This document shows, in pieces, positions 49,450 through 60,164 of a DNA stretch of 64,000 bases. Below the pieces are notes generated by a model. It had not been told where the DNA came from and did no database searches. It was given only the letters and a program-made list of their open reading frames with translations. The DNA lies in assembly GCF_021730395.1 (NCBI RefSeq), contig NC_069378.1:41677001-41741000 (forward strand), written 5' to 3'. A program made the translations under genes and the position numbers. Each line of letters opens with the position of its first letter. Position 1 is the stretch's first letter. This stretch comes from Mercenaria mercenaria. Its lineage: Eukaryota > Mollusca > Bivalvia > Venerida > Veneridae.

Positions 49450-51969
49450 TCATAGAAAATTCATTTGGGCTTTGTATTCCTGTCCTGTTGTATGATTGAA
49501 ATCTTTCACTGTAAACTCTGTCTCTCCCACTATGAGATGTGTGTCACTCCTCCAGTAATCAGGCCATCCCTCTGGTGGAGGTTTCTTCACAATCTCTCCT
49601 ACCATACTACACCCCTCCTCTATACAGTACTGAGGATTCTCTCTTGTAGATCTCCACAGTAAGGTATATCTCTCCTCATGTTTCTCTTCTGGTTCCCTGG
49701 CTGTATTATATCCTTTAAATCTGAATGTTTGTCCATACTCCACTATCTGACCTTTCTCTATCATCTTCTTAAATAACAGGTAACACCAAGCCTGTCCATC
49801 CACTATGCACTTCCGACTCTCTGGATGCTTTCCCTCTATGAATGGCTCATTAACAGCAAATCCATATGTGAACCTTGACCTACGTTGAATGATGTTTTTA
49901 GGTTTCCAGCCCATCATCACTGCCCCATTTAACACAGCCAGTCTAGCATCTTCTACAAGGACAACTGTCATATTACTGAACTCTGACTTAATTCTGTCCA
50001 TTAGATATGAAGATTCGCTGTAACCTCCAACAAGCAGCAGTGTATCAATGTCACCAGCACATTCTTTAAGGATTTCGTTCACTAAGTTAACAATGCTATC
50101 AATGGAAGGTTTGAAGAATAGCTTCATTAGATCACAGTGAATGTTAAGCCTTGCCTCAATAGGTAAATATTCCATTTTATCTGCATACTTTGACTCTTTG
50201 ATTTTGGCTGGTAAAGACTGTTTCTTCTTTTCATCTAAAACACACACAAGAGCATTTTCAATTTTCAATGCTGTTGTTTTATTAAAAGTAGTTATTTTTT
50301 TCTGTTTTTGGAAGTTATTCATAAAATCTATATAAGCAGATGTATAGTTTGATTGGAACTCGACCCAAACCTGCTCACCTACTAATTCCTTCAGGAAAGA
50401 CAAAAATTCATCATCAACATCAGTCCCTCCTGCTATTTCCCCTGTTGCTCTATACACTTCCCTGAGTTTACCATCCTCCATAACTTCATGTACACAAATA
50501 TCAGATGTTCCACCACCTAGATCAGCAAGGACATATTTGAATCCAACAGGAAGTCTGTTGTCATCTACCACTGTTTTTTGTTGGCAATATAGGGCAGCAG
50601 CTTCTGGTTCCAGGACAAGACGCATCTGGTTCTCAGGGATCCCTGCATCCCTGGCAGCCTCACGCATAAACTGTCTTGCAGAATCACTGGAAATAGCCGG
50701 AATAGTTATCATCCATTGAATGTCAGACTCTCTCAACCAATTAGACTGAACATATTCAATGAATATTTCAATTTTCAATTCCCATAGAAAATACTTTCAT
50801 TGCTTTGACTGGTTTGCCAGTAATGTCTGGTATTTCTATATCACGGGAAATGACCTCTTTCTCGTATAATGCCATTTTGAAGTTTTCCAAATAGAAATAG
50901 CTTTTTCTCTCATTTTCCTCTAAATCAGAATAATTTCTCTGTGCCTTATATCCAAAAGAGTGAAATGTCTCATCAGGATTCAATAAAACAACAGTTGGTA
51001 CCCGGTCTTCTTCAAGCATACCCCCGTGTGTTGGTACCCGGTCTTCTTCAAGCATACTCCGTGTGTTGTACCAGGTCTTCTTCAAGCATACCCGTGTTTG
51101 GTACCCGGTCTTCTTCAAGCATACCCCCGTGTGTTGGTACCAGTCTTCTTCAAGCATACCCCGTGTGTTGTTCACAGGTCTTCTTCAAGCATAACCCCCG
51201 TGTGTTGGTACCCGGTCTTCTTCAAGCATACCCGTGTGTTGGTACCCCGGTTTCTTCAGCATACCCCGTGTGTTGGTACCAGGTCTTCTTCAAGCATACC
51301 CCCGTGTGTTGGTACCCGGTCTTCTTCAAGCATACCCCCGTGTGTTGGTACCAGGTCTTCTTCAAGCATACCCCCGTGTGTCGGTACCCGGTCTTCTTCA
51401 AGCATACCCCCGTGTGTCGGTACCCGGTCTTCTTCAAGCATACCTCCGTGTGTCGGTACCAGGTCTTCTTCAAGCATACCCCCGTGTGTTGGTACCAGGT
51501 CTTCTTCAAGCATACCCCCGTGTGTTGGTACCAGGTCTTCTTCAAGCATACCCCCGTGTGTTGGTACCAGGTCTTCTTCAAGCATACCCCCGTGTGTTGG
51601 TACCAGGTCTTCTTCAAGCATACCCCCGTGTGTTGGTACCCGGTCTTCTTCAAGCATACCCCCGTGTGTTGGTACCCGGTCTTCTTCAAGCATACCCCCG
51701 TGTGTTGGTACCCGGTCTTCTTCAAGCATACCCCCGTGTGTTGGTACCGGGTCTTCTTCAAGCATACCCCCGTGTGTTGCCGATTTAACATCATCCTCAT
51801 ATCCTTTAAATGAATACGCAAATCCTGAATGTACTGTTCCAAAGTCTATTGCTATCACAACTAAAGGCCCCTCAACAATTGTTTCTGTTGTTGGTACATT
51901 TTGATTTATCATTCCACTTTTTGGACTAGATCTTGATGTTTGTCTATTTTTGCTAGGGTTACTCCCCAT
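49450..51969 (-). CDS. HSPA12-like Hsp70-family protein with internal minisatellite and one frame break
   Basis: Read from 51969 to 49450 without introns. The start MGSNPSKN fits an N-myristoylation signal. IAIDFGTVHSGFAYSF is the first phosphate loop, YVLADLGGGTSDICVHE the second, and LLLVGGYSESSYLMDRI the adenosine motif; the order and the DAGIPENQ and FMREAA regions match HSPA12A/B rather than classical Hsp70, and like HSPA12 there is no substrate-binding C-terminal domain. Between SFKGYEDDVKSA and TVVLLNPDETFHSFGY, where HSPA12 proteins have a short loop, lies an expanded repeat (GGMLEEDLVPTH)n. A one-base excess in an A4 run at about 50775 shifts the frame just before the IEIFIEYVQSNW helix, and some repeat copies near 51040-51290 have odd lengths that also shift it. 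The locus is thus a pseudogene, a mis-assembled gene, or a gene with an unusual allele. HSPA12-type genes act in stress and immune settings in bivalves. Confidence 0.8.
50994..51779. repeat. 36-bp coding minisatellite, about 22 copies
   Basis: Unit on the plus strand: 'acccccgtgtgttggtacc', 'aggtcttcttcaagcat'. The minus strand codes MLEEDLVPTHGG or MLEEDRVPTHGG. Being a multiple of three, it keeps long open frames in five or six frames, so large ORFs on both strands here are artefacts. Copies right of about 51290 are uniform; those between 51040 and 51290 have small deletions. A single unit (GGMLEEDRVPT before VVLLNP) is probably the ancestral sequence. Confidence 0.95.
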
Positions 51970-52468
51970 TTTGTTATCAGAATTAAAGCAGGTAAATGAA
52001 AATATTACACAAGCTCATTGACCACATATTTGTAAGGAATTAGGAACACTTCCTATTGCAACAAAATGTCAGTGTTGTTGGTGCAGTATCTTGTGTCCAA
52101 TCCTGTTTTAATATGCTAATATCCAAGATGCTTTAAATCATTACCTTTAAAGGAATTTGTCAAGAAAATCCCAAAAATTATAGACTTTTAGATGTCATTT
52201 TTATTTCTGTCATTTCCATTTTGTGTATTCCATCCACTAAATGTGTGACATTTTAGTTGTGATTGTGTACTATAAGCTTTTCAAAATTAATGTCCCTTAT
52301 CTGATATTTTTTTGTATCAATCAAATATCCAAAGAACAGTGTAGATAGTAATATTGATTTTACCTCAAGTTGACAGATCATGAGTTCTCTAATGTAAATT
52401 TGCATGATAGAAACATAGGTATTCAACGCATTTGTTTGGTCAATAATGATGATATCTATTATAACAAG
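51970..52468. other. 5' flank of the Hsp70-like gene
   Basis: AT-rich, with no clear TATA or splice acceptor next to the start codon. At its left end 'aacaag' (52463) is the terminus of the family-C element continued at 53952. Confidence 0.4.
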
Positions 52469-52472
52469 ACAG

Positions 52473-53947
52473 CTATGGCAAGCCAATTGTTCAATAATTA
52501 CGTGAACCCCGGTTCACGGTCGAAAAACTAGGATTAACGATCGATAAACTAGGTTTTTCGAACGTAAAACCAGGTTTTTCGAATACTAACCTATATTTTC
52601 GAGTGAAAACATCAGATACCGGGCGTAAACCATAGTTTACGCTCGTGAACCCAGGTTTACGTTCGATAAACTAGGTTTGTCGATTGAACTATGAATTTCG
52701 GTCGTTATCCTATGTTTACGACCGTAAACTTGGGTTTACGAACGTGAACCTATGTTTACAAGCGTGAATTATGGTTTACGACGTTATCCTATGTTTTCGC
52801 TCGAAAAAATAGGTTAGTATTTGAAAACCCTGGTTTTACGTTTGAAAAACCTGGTTTATCGAACGTAAACCTAAGTTCACGCTCGTAAACCGAAGTTCAC
52901 GTTCGTAAACATAGTTACACGCTCGAAAATATAGGTTCAGGTCCGAAGACTATGGTTCACGGTCGTAAACATAGGTTCACGTCCGTTAACATGAGTTCAT
53001 GGCCGTAAACCTATATTCACGCCCGAAATTCATTGTTGATTCGATAATCGCGGGGTCGTGAGTTCGATCCTCGGGCTGGGCGTATGTTCTCCGTGACTAT
53101 TTGATAAACGACATTGTGTCTGAAATCATTAGTCCTCCACCTCTGATTCATGTGGGGAAGTTGGCAGTTACTTGCGGAGAACAGGTCTGTACTGGTACAG
53201 AATCCAGGAACACTGGTTAGGTTAACTGCCCGCCGTTACATGACTGAAATACTGTTGAAAAACGGCGTTAAACCCAAAACAAACAAACAAACCAAACGAC
53301 CGTAAACTTGGGTTTACGACGTTATCCTATGTTTTCGCTCGAAAAAAATAGGTTAGTATTTAAAAACCCTGGTTTTACGTTTGAAAAACCTGGTTTATCG
53401 AACGTAAACCTAAGTTCACGCTCGTAAACCCAAGTTCACTTTCGTAAACATAGGTTCACGCTCGAAAATATAGGTTCAGGTCCGTAAACATAGGTTCACG
53501 GTCGTAAACCTAGGTTCATGGCCGTAAACCCATGTTCACGCCCGAAATTCATTGTTGATTCTATAATCCTAATATATCGACCGTTAACCATGGTTTACGT
53601 TTGATAAACTAGGTTTCTCGATTGAACTATGAGTTTCGGTCGTTATCCTATGTTTACGATCGTTATCCTATGTTTACGCTCGTAAACCCTGGTTCACGCT
53701 CGTAAACCATAGTTTACGAACGTGAACCTATGTTTACGACCGTGACTGGGGTTTACAATCGTGAACCTACATTAACGAGCGTGAACTATGGTTCACGGCG
53801 TTATCCTATGTTTTCGCTCGAAAATATAGGTTAGTATTCGAAAAACCTAGTTTTACGTTCGAAAAACCTAGTTTACGGATCGTTAATCCTAGTTTTTCGA
53901 CCGTGAACTAGGGTTCACGTAATTATTGGACAATTGGCTTGCCATAG
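52473..53947. mobile_element. Terminal-inverted-repeat element built of short palindromes
   Basis: Ends CTATGGCAAGCCAATTGT, then (T/C)CAATAATTACGTGAACCC, are inverse copies over about 75 bp with only a few differences. ACAG flanks both sides (52469-52472, 53948-53951), a likely 4-bp target duplication. The interior is some 40 tandem motifs of the form CGTAAACCTAGGTTTACG or CGAAAAACTAGGTTTTTCG, each a near-palindrome and each separated by a two-base NN before CG. A 260-bp block (about 52780-53040) is repeated at 53313-53566 with a SINE between. There is no coding frame. Its class cannot be set from the ends alone. Confidence 0.82.
53046..53296 (+). mobile_element. SINE fragment, 5'-truncated
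   Basis: Same SINE as at 12821, starting within the tRNA head just before the B box (GGTCGTGAGTTCGATCC) and running through the body to the (CAAA)n tail. It lies inside the palindrome-array element, between its two duplicated blocks. Confidence 0.88.
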
Positions 53948-53951
53948 ACAG

Positions 53952-54862
53952 CGCGCTCGACTTTTCTCAGTGCTTGTCTCTAAATTAGAGATTTGCCAGT
54001 AAAAAATCCAAGTTAAAAAGACACATAACTCTGTCAAATTCAAATCAGAGTAATGGGAATTGTGTCTCCTGGTGTAGACTTTGATAGTAAACAACTACTT
54101 TGAGTTTCAAGTCAAAAGCTTTAACAGTAACAGAGATATTTAACTTGATCAAAAAAAATCTAAGTTAGAAAGGGATATAATTCTCTAAAATTTCTAATCA
54201 GAGTTATGTAGGTGTAGACTTTGATTGTAAACAAGTATATTTTAAGTTTCAAGTCAAAAGCTTTGACAGTAACAAAGATATTTGACTTCTTGAAAAACTT
54301 TAACCAAAAATTCTAAGTTAAAAATGTGCATAACTCTGTCAAAATTTAAATCAGAGTTATGGGAATTGTGTCTCCTGGTATAGATTTTGATAGTAAATAA
54401 CATTTTGAGTTTCAAGTCAAAAGCTTTAACAGTAACAGAGATATTTGACTTTATCAAAAATTTTAACAAACAATTCTAAGTTAAAAAGGGACATAATTCT
54501 GTCAAAATTCAATCATTATTATGGGAATTGTGTCTCCTGGTGTAGACTTTGATAGTAAATAATTATTTTAAGTTTCAAGCAAATAGCTTTGATGGTAACA
54601 GAGATACTTGACTTTTTCAAAAGCTTTAACCACAAATTCTAAGTTAAAAAGGGGCATAATTCTGCCAAAATTTAAATTAGGGTTATGGGGATTATTTCTC
54701 CTGGTGTAGACTTTTATAGTAAATCACTATTTTAAGTTTCAAGTCAATAGCTTTGATAGTAACAGAGATATTTGACTTTATCAAAAACTTTAACCAACGG
54801 CAATGCCGAAGCCGAGGCGAGTACCTAAATAGCTCTACTTTTTCTTCGAAAAGTCGAGCTAA
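53952..54862 (-). mobile_element. Tandem-repeat element, family C
   Basis: On the minus strand it begins near 54862 with AGCTCGACTTTTCGAAGAAA, AAGTAGAGCTATTT, and ends in AAAGTCGAGCGCGCTGT; the terminal CTTGTT lies beyond the nested element at 52463-52468. Five units of about 160 bp (starting near 54012, 54166, 54317, 54477 and 54638) carry 'aagttaaaaagggacataa' and 'gtgtctcctggtgtagac'. The ends match family C at 47499 but the internal repeats differ. Confidence 0.72.
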
Positions 54863-54989
54863 AAACAGTTATAGACAGTCCAGGACCCAAAATATTTTTC
54901 CAGCACCATTTACTTTGTATTGATTAATTGAAGCTAAATAACCTGGCAGTGCTGCATTTCGAGACGACTGTTGTTCCACGCTCTGTCAT

Positions 54990-55242
54990 TTTTATGGCCC
55001 CACTTGTGCAGGGGGGATATATATTTGCCCTTGTCTGTCCGTCCTTCCGTTCGGGTGCTGTCCGTCCTTCTGAGAATGTTGTGTCGTGCCTAGCTCCAAA
55101 AGTATTTGACGTAAAGTCACAAACTTTACAGGAATGATGGTCAGCATGTGTAGTTCTGCGCCTGGATTCATTCAGTCGTGTAGGAGTAATGGCCCCTGAC
55201 TTTGAAAAAATTGGTCATTTTAGTGTTGTGTCGCGCCTAGCT
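54990..55242 (+). mobile_element. 5' part of a tandem-repeat element, family D
   Basis: It starts 'tggccccacttgtgcag' followed by GGGGGGATATATATTTGCCC and CTGTCCGTCCTTCC. One repeat ('cgtgcctagctccaaaag') and part of a second follow, then an abrupt change at 55243 to family-A sequence. Confidence 0.55.
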
Positions 55243-56843
55243 CCAAAACAAGATTGTTCAAATTATACCCCTGGGGTGAAAAGAGGCCCCTCCCTGGGGG
55301 TCACTTGTTATATGAGTTATATAGAAAAAAGTATTTAAAATTATAAGATCATAGTTCCTATACTGTTTAAAGAGTAAGGCCTGACAGTAAGTAATTCAGT
55401 ATGAAAGCCATCCTCAAAAAAAACAAAAACAAGGAAGAATATCCAACAGGGAAAGCCACGTTCAAAACACGCAGCCTCCCCAAAGCCACACACGAACAAC
55501 CCTCGCAAACAACAACAAAAAAAAAAAGAAACACAAAAGGACAAAACAAACAAATATAGGAACACAGTGGGGCACCGCCTTTGAACGGTCAGTGGCAAAA
55601 CCACCACTGGGGAGTTTAAACCGGTTTATGGTGCACCTAACCTCACTCTCACCATGTTCCAAAGTCACAAGACAGTGTAAATAAAAGTAATCCCCGCCAG
55701 GTGAAACCCTAACATACGTAAATGCAACAGAAGGTATGTTATGTAAAACACAAAGATGCCCTTGTAAATATAATATAAAAATGCAGTCCTTTAAGAACCT
55801 AAAACGCATGTACTCAATGCCTTTGCAGAAGACAGAGCAACAAGGAAAACACCCTTAAGGGCCCGACGAAACAGGCCAGAAGACAGAAATCAAAATAGCT
55901 CAGTCCTGGTGGGATTTAAGAACTACTAATCATAGAGTCCTCCACCTGATCCGTCAGACACAATCAAAGAGGAAAGCGTAGCGTCCAACTGTAAAAGGGT
56001 TGAACACCAAACATGCGGTGTGTCTCAAAACACCTGGGTCATAACCTCTTTTCATAAAACGTTTAATTACTTTACTAAATACAAATGGAAAATTGCCATG
56101 ACCCAAAATCTTACGAACACTGAAGAAAAAAAAATTAAAATCGGACTACTGTTGAAAAAGATATGGCAATTTGAAATTTAAGAAAATGGCTGATCATTGA
56201 GGCAGCCCTTTTAGTGTGTTTATGACGTCATTTTCACATTGCTGAATTCTTTATTTAGCAAAAAACCTTTTAAATGAATTAATTTTATATGTTCTTGAGT
56301 GTAAGGTGTAAAACATGATAATTTCTTTCATTATAGCTGGAAAAAATAGAGAAATTATTTTACAGAAATAAGTAAATACAGTTCAAATGTGTATCTAAAA
56401 ATTTAATAAATCTGCCATTATATTTTTTGTTGCCATGGAAACAAAATGGCCGCCAATTTGACCAAATATTTAAATGCTCATAACTTTCTCATTTTTACTC
56501 AGATTTTGAAAATTCTTTGACTTCTTCAAATGATTTAAGAAATTCCAGCCGACGAAATTAACGTAAGAACAACGTTGCCTTTCCCTGATGACCCCAAGTG
56601 ATTAGGTGTCACCTGACTGTGACCTTGACCTACTGATCTACTTTCTTGTTTTTTTAAGATACAACCTTGAAATTTGGATGACATGTACAGTTAAGCAAAC
56701 AGATCTTAAAACTGACTTCTTTCAGTGACCATGAATAGGACAAACTGACCTACTTTCTTTATATTTTAGCATCAGTTTGTCACTTGAAATGTGACTCGTA
56801 TTACTGAGGTGAGCGATCCAGGGTCATCATGACCCGCTTGTTT
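55243..56843 (+). mobile_element. Tandem-repeat element, family A, 5'-truncated and interrupted
   Basis: It opens mid-unit with 'caagattgttcaaatta' and 'ggtcacttgttatatgag', is broken at about 55345-56580 by other sequence, then resumes with 'gtcacctgactgtgacc'. It ends GGTGAGCGATCCAGGGTCAT, catgacccgCTTGTTT. The 3' end directly joins the next family-A copy. Confidence 0.65.
55390..56060. repeat. Inserted dispersed repeat (family E)
   Basis: It contains 'gcaccgcctttgaacggtc' and 'agtttaaaccggttta', inverse to the relic at 13175, and an A/C-rich stretch. It lies within the interrupted family-A copy. The class is unknown. From 56060 to 56580 the sequence is AT-rich and unassigned. Confidence 0.45.
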
Positions 56844-57875
56844 TAGCTCACCTGTCACAAATTTTCTTCTCAAAAACCAGAAGTCCTAGAGCTTAGATAT
56901 TTGGTGTGAAGCATTGCCTGGTAGATATATACCAAGTTTGTTCAAGTCCTGACCCCTGGGGTCAAAATTGACCCCGCTGCAGGGGTCACTTGATTTTACA
57001 TAGGAAAATCTTAAAAAATCTTCTTCTCAAAAATCAGAAGCCCTAGAGCTTAGATATTTGACATGTAGCATTGACTAGTAGACCTCTACTAAAGTTGTTC
57101 AAATCATGACCTGGGGTCAAAATTTACCCCGCCCCAGGGGTCACTTGATTTTACATAGGAAAACCTTTAAAGAAATCTAGAAATAAACCAGAAGGCCTAG
57201 AGCTTAGATATTTAACATGTAGCATTGCCTAGTGGACCTCTACAAAATTTGTTCAAATTATGACCCCCGGGGTCAAAATTGACACTGCCCAAGGGGTCAC
57301 TTGATTTTACATAGGAAAACCTTTAAAGAAATCTAGAAATAAACCAGAAGGCCTAGAGCTTAGATATTTAACATGTAGCATTGCTTAGAGGACCTCTACA
57401 AAATTTATTCAAATCATGACCCCCGCGGTCAAAGTTGACCCCAGCCCAGGGGTTACTTGATTGTACATAGAAAAATCTTCAAAATTTTCTAAAAATAAAC
57501 CAGAAAGCCAAGAGCTTAGATATTTGACATGTAGCATTGCCTGGTGGACCTCTACAATTTTTTTCAAATCTTGACCCACCCAAGGGTCAAATTGACCAGC
57601 CCCAAGTGTTACTTGATTGAAATCTTCATAAATTTGCTAAAAATAAACCAGAAGGCCTAGATCTTAGATATTTGATATGTAACATTGCCTAGTAGACTTC
57701 TACAAACTTTGTTCAAATCATGACCCCGGGGTAAAATTGGCCACGCCCCAGGGGTTACTTGATTGTACATTGGAAAATTTTCCAAAAAAATTCTAAAAAT
57801 CATCAGTTTGACATTTGAAACATGTAGCTCATATTACTCAGGTGAGCGATCCAGGGTCATCATGACCCTCTTGTT
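56844..57875 (+). mobile_element. Tandem-repeat element, family A, complete
   Basis: From TAGCTCACCTGTCACAAA to CAGGTGAGCGATCCAGGG, TCATCATGACCCTCTTGTT. Six units of about 150-175 bp hold 'aaccagaaggcctagagct', 'acatgtagcattgcctag' and 'ggggtcacttgatt'. The 3' hairpin is GGGTCA-tca-TGACCC. AGCTCACCTG at the start and CAGGTGAGCG near the end are inverse. It sits head-to-tail with the copy before it and is followed by poly-T. Confidence 0.8.
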
Positions 57876-58000
57876 CTTTTTTTTTTTTTTTTTTTTTGAA
57901 AAACCTGTTTTTCGTAGAATTTCACAATTCTTGTTTAATTATTTCAGGTATGACATGTTGCAAACCATTCTGTTTGATTAACAGATAATAGATACTGCAG

Positions 58001-59656
58001 ACACTAGCAAATACTTACCTAGCAGTTGCCGGATTCCAGTCATGGATGTAATTGTCCAGTATCAGAATCTTAGAATAAAGGTAAATTTGTTTCGGATACC
58101 TTCAAAATAACATTAAAAAATGCTGTCTTGCGAATGTTTTATGTTATAGACACTTTGACAAGCAGTCAGCTGACAGTAACAGCATTAGTGTCCTGAAGTC
58201 ACTCAGGTGCTTAACTACAGAATTTTATGTTGACTGCTAGCTCTTCAGACTGCAAATTTTTTTCTTAACAAGGAGTACATGAAAACGTACTTGACTGACA
58301 AGTAGTTTTCTTATGCTAAGTAGGTAAAAGAGAGGCTTATAAATGTTCAAGGCACTGTGCATTGTTTGATTCACTTTTTGCCGGTTATCTTCTGGAAAAT
58401 AAAATGGACTACAGAGTCTTGTAAATGGCAGATATTGTAGCTGAACACCTCCAGAATTTTAGGATTTTTTTGTTCTCTCCAATATTATCTTTTTAGTCAG
58501 TAAACAACATATTGTTTTTGCCATGTCTGTCTGGCCATTACACTTCATTTCTGATCAATAATTGGAGAACCATTTGACCTAGAACCTTGAAACTGCATAA
58601 GGTCTAAAGGTGGTAGGGCTTATGAATAAGACGACCCCTATTGTTTTTGGCGCCACTCCATCAAAGGTCAAGGCCACAGGGGCCCGAACATGGAAAACCA
58701 TTCCCAATCAATAAATTGACAGTCACTTGACCCAGAATGTTGAAACTATGAGGATGATTATACATGCAGAGTACATAACCCCTATTAATTTTTGAGTCAC
58801 TCTATCAAATGTCAAGGTCACAGGGGCCATAATCCATCACACTTTATTTCTAATCAATAATTGGAGAACCATTTGACCGAGAACCTTGAACTTCATAGGG
58901 GATAGGGCTGATGGAGTAGACACCATTCATTATTTTTGGGATCATTCCATTAAAGGTCGAAGTCACAGGGGCCAGAACATGGAAAACAGTTTCTGATCAA
59001 TAACTTGAGAACGACTGGACCCAGAATGTTCATATGATGACTGGACATGCAGAGCAGATGACCCCTATTGATATTATGGGTTACTCCATCAAAGGTCAAG
59101 GTCACAGGGGCCTGAACATGAAAGCCGTTTTTGATCAGTAACTCGAGAACCACTTGACCCAGAATGTTCAAACTTCATAGGATGACTGGATATGCAGAGT
59201 AAATGACCCCTATTGATTTTATGGGTTACTCGATCAAAGGTCAATGTCACTTTGACCCAGAACCTTCGAACTTCATAGGGTGATAGGACTTAGTAGAAGA
59301 CCTGTATTTTTGGGGGGTCACTCCATCAAAGGTCAAGATTAAAGCGGCCTAAACATGGAAAACTGTTTCTGATCAATAACTTGAGAACCACTTGACTCAG
59401 AATAATGAAACTTTGTGGGATGATTGGACATACAGAGTAGATGACCCATATTGATTTTGGGGTCACTTGATCAAAGATCAAGGTCGCAGGCACCAGAACA
59501 TGGAAAACTGTTTTTAAAATTTCATTTTGATCTGGAGGCATGTCCTTACGAAGAAACTTACAACTATATGTTTACTATATGCTTTATTTCTTTCAGGTCT
59601 CTGTGTTAGGTGAATCTAAGGAAAGTCCAAAATGTTGCAACTGTTTCTGTTGTTAA
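58001..59656 (+). CDS. Probable last two exons of an unrecognised gene with a CCNCFCC end
   Basis: Exon 58001-58080 follows 'gatactgcag' and ends at a GTAAAT donor: TSKYLPSSCRIPVMDVIVQY, QNLRIK. Exon 59597-59656 follows a strong acceptor (tttatttctttcag) and reads VSVLGESKESPKCCNCFCC then TAA. Phases agree (2 in, 0 between). The clustered C-terminal cysteines could be palmitoylated and hold the protein at a membrane. No upstream exon was found, perhaps because transposons fill the preceding 3 kb. I do not recognise the family, and a chance pairing of splice-like sites cannot be ruled out. Confidence 0.35.
58530..59545 (+). repeat. About seven repeats of 140 bp (family B-like interior)
   Basis: Units contain 'tgatcaataattggagaac', 'gacccctattgattttggg' and 'ccatcaaaggtcaagg'. 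They resemble the single unit in 49146-49437. They fill the intron between the two exons just described. Open frames here are repeat artefacts. Confidence 0.75.
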
Positions 59657-60164
59657 AACTATAAGCAAAGACGTATGCTGGCTTAAACACATCAACAAGA
59701 CAACACACAACATCAAAACGCACGTTTTCATATGCTGGCTGCAGTGATGTTAATTCAGCTGCAGATACTTCTGTTCTCAAATACCGACAGTACATATGTC
59801 ACATGTACTGGCAAACATGTTATATGTTCATTTTGTTAAAACTTTCCTATAAACTAACGCGAGCACAACCAAGAACAGGAACAGGAGTATGCTGAAAACC
59901 TGCTTTATAAATGTACATTAGAGACTGCATTCATTTCCCTTATCCAGACAGTCCATTGATCTTTTCTGATAAATCTGTTTTAGATGGGGTCGACATTCAT
60001 TTCTTTTGTGGTTGTGCAGCTTGACATTCCAGTTTTTCCTTAGATTTAATGTTGTTTACTTTTGAAGATAGGAAAGCAACTTTATTTTAATGTAATTTTT
60101 GCATATAATGTATGTTTGTTTGATGAAAGGCTTATCTTTGAAATTTATTTTAAGTTAGGCGTAA

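Noticed and set aside
50994-51779. CRISPR-like look of regular 36-bp units
   Set aside because: Units are directly adjacent with no variable spacers, and the setting is a coding minisatellite in an animal gene.
50941-51904. Large open frames on the plus strand over the 36-bp array (290, 292 and 184 codons)
   Set aside because: They arise because the repeat length is a multiple of three and lacks stops. The minus-strand frame is joined to real Hsp70 motifs on both sides; the plus frames have no homology.
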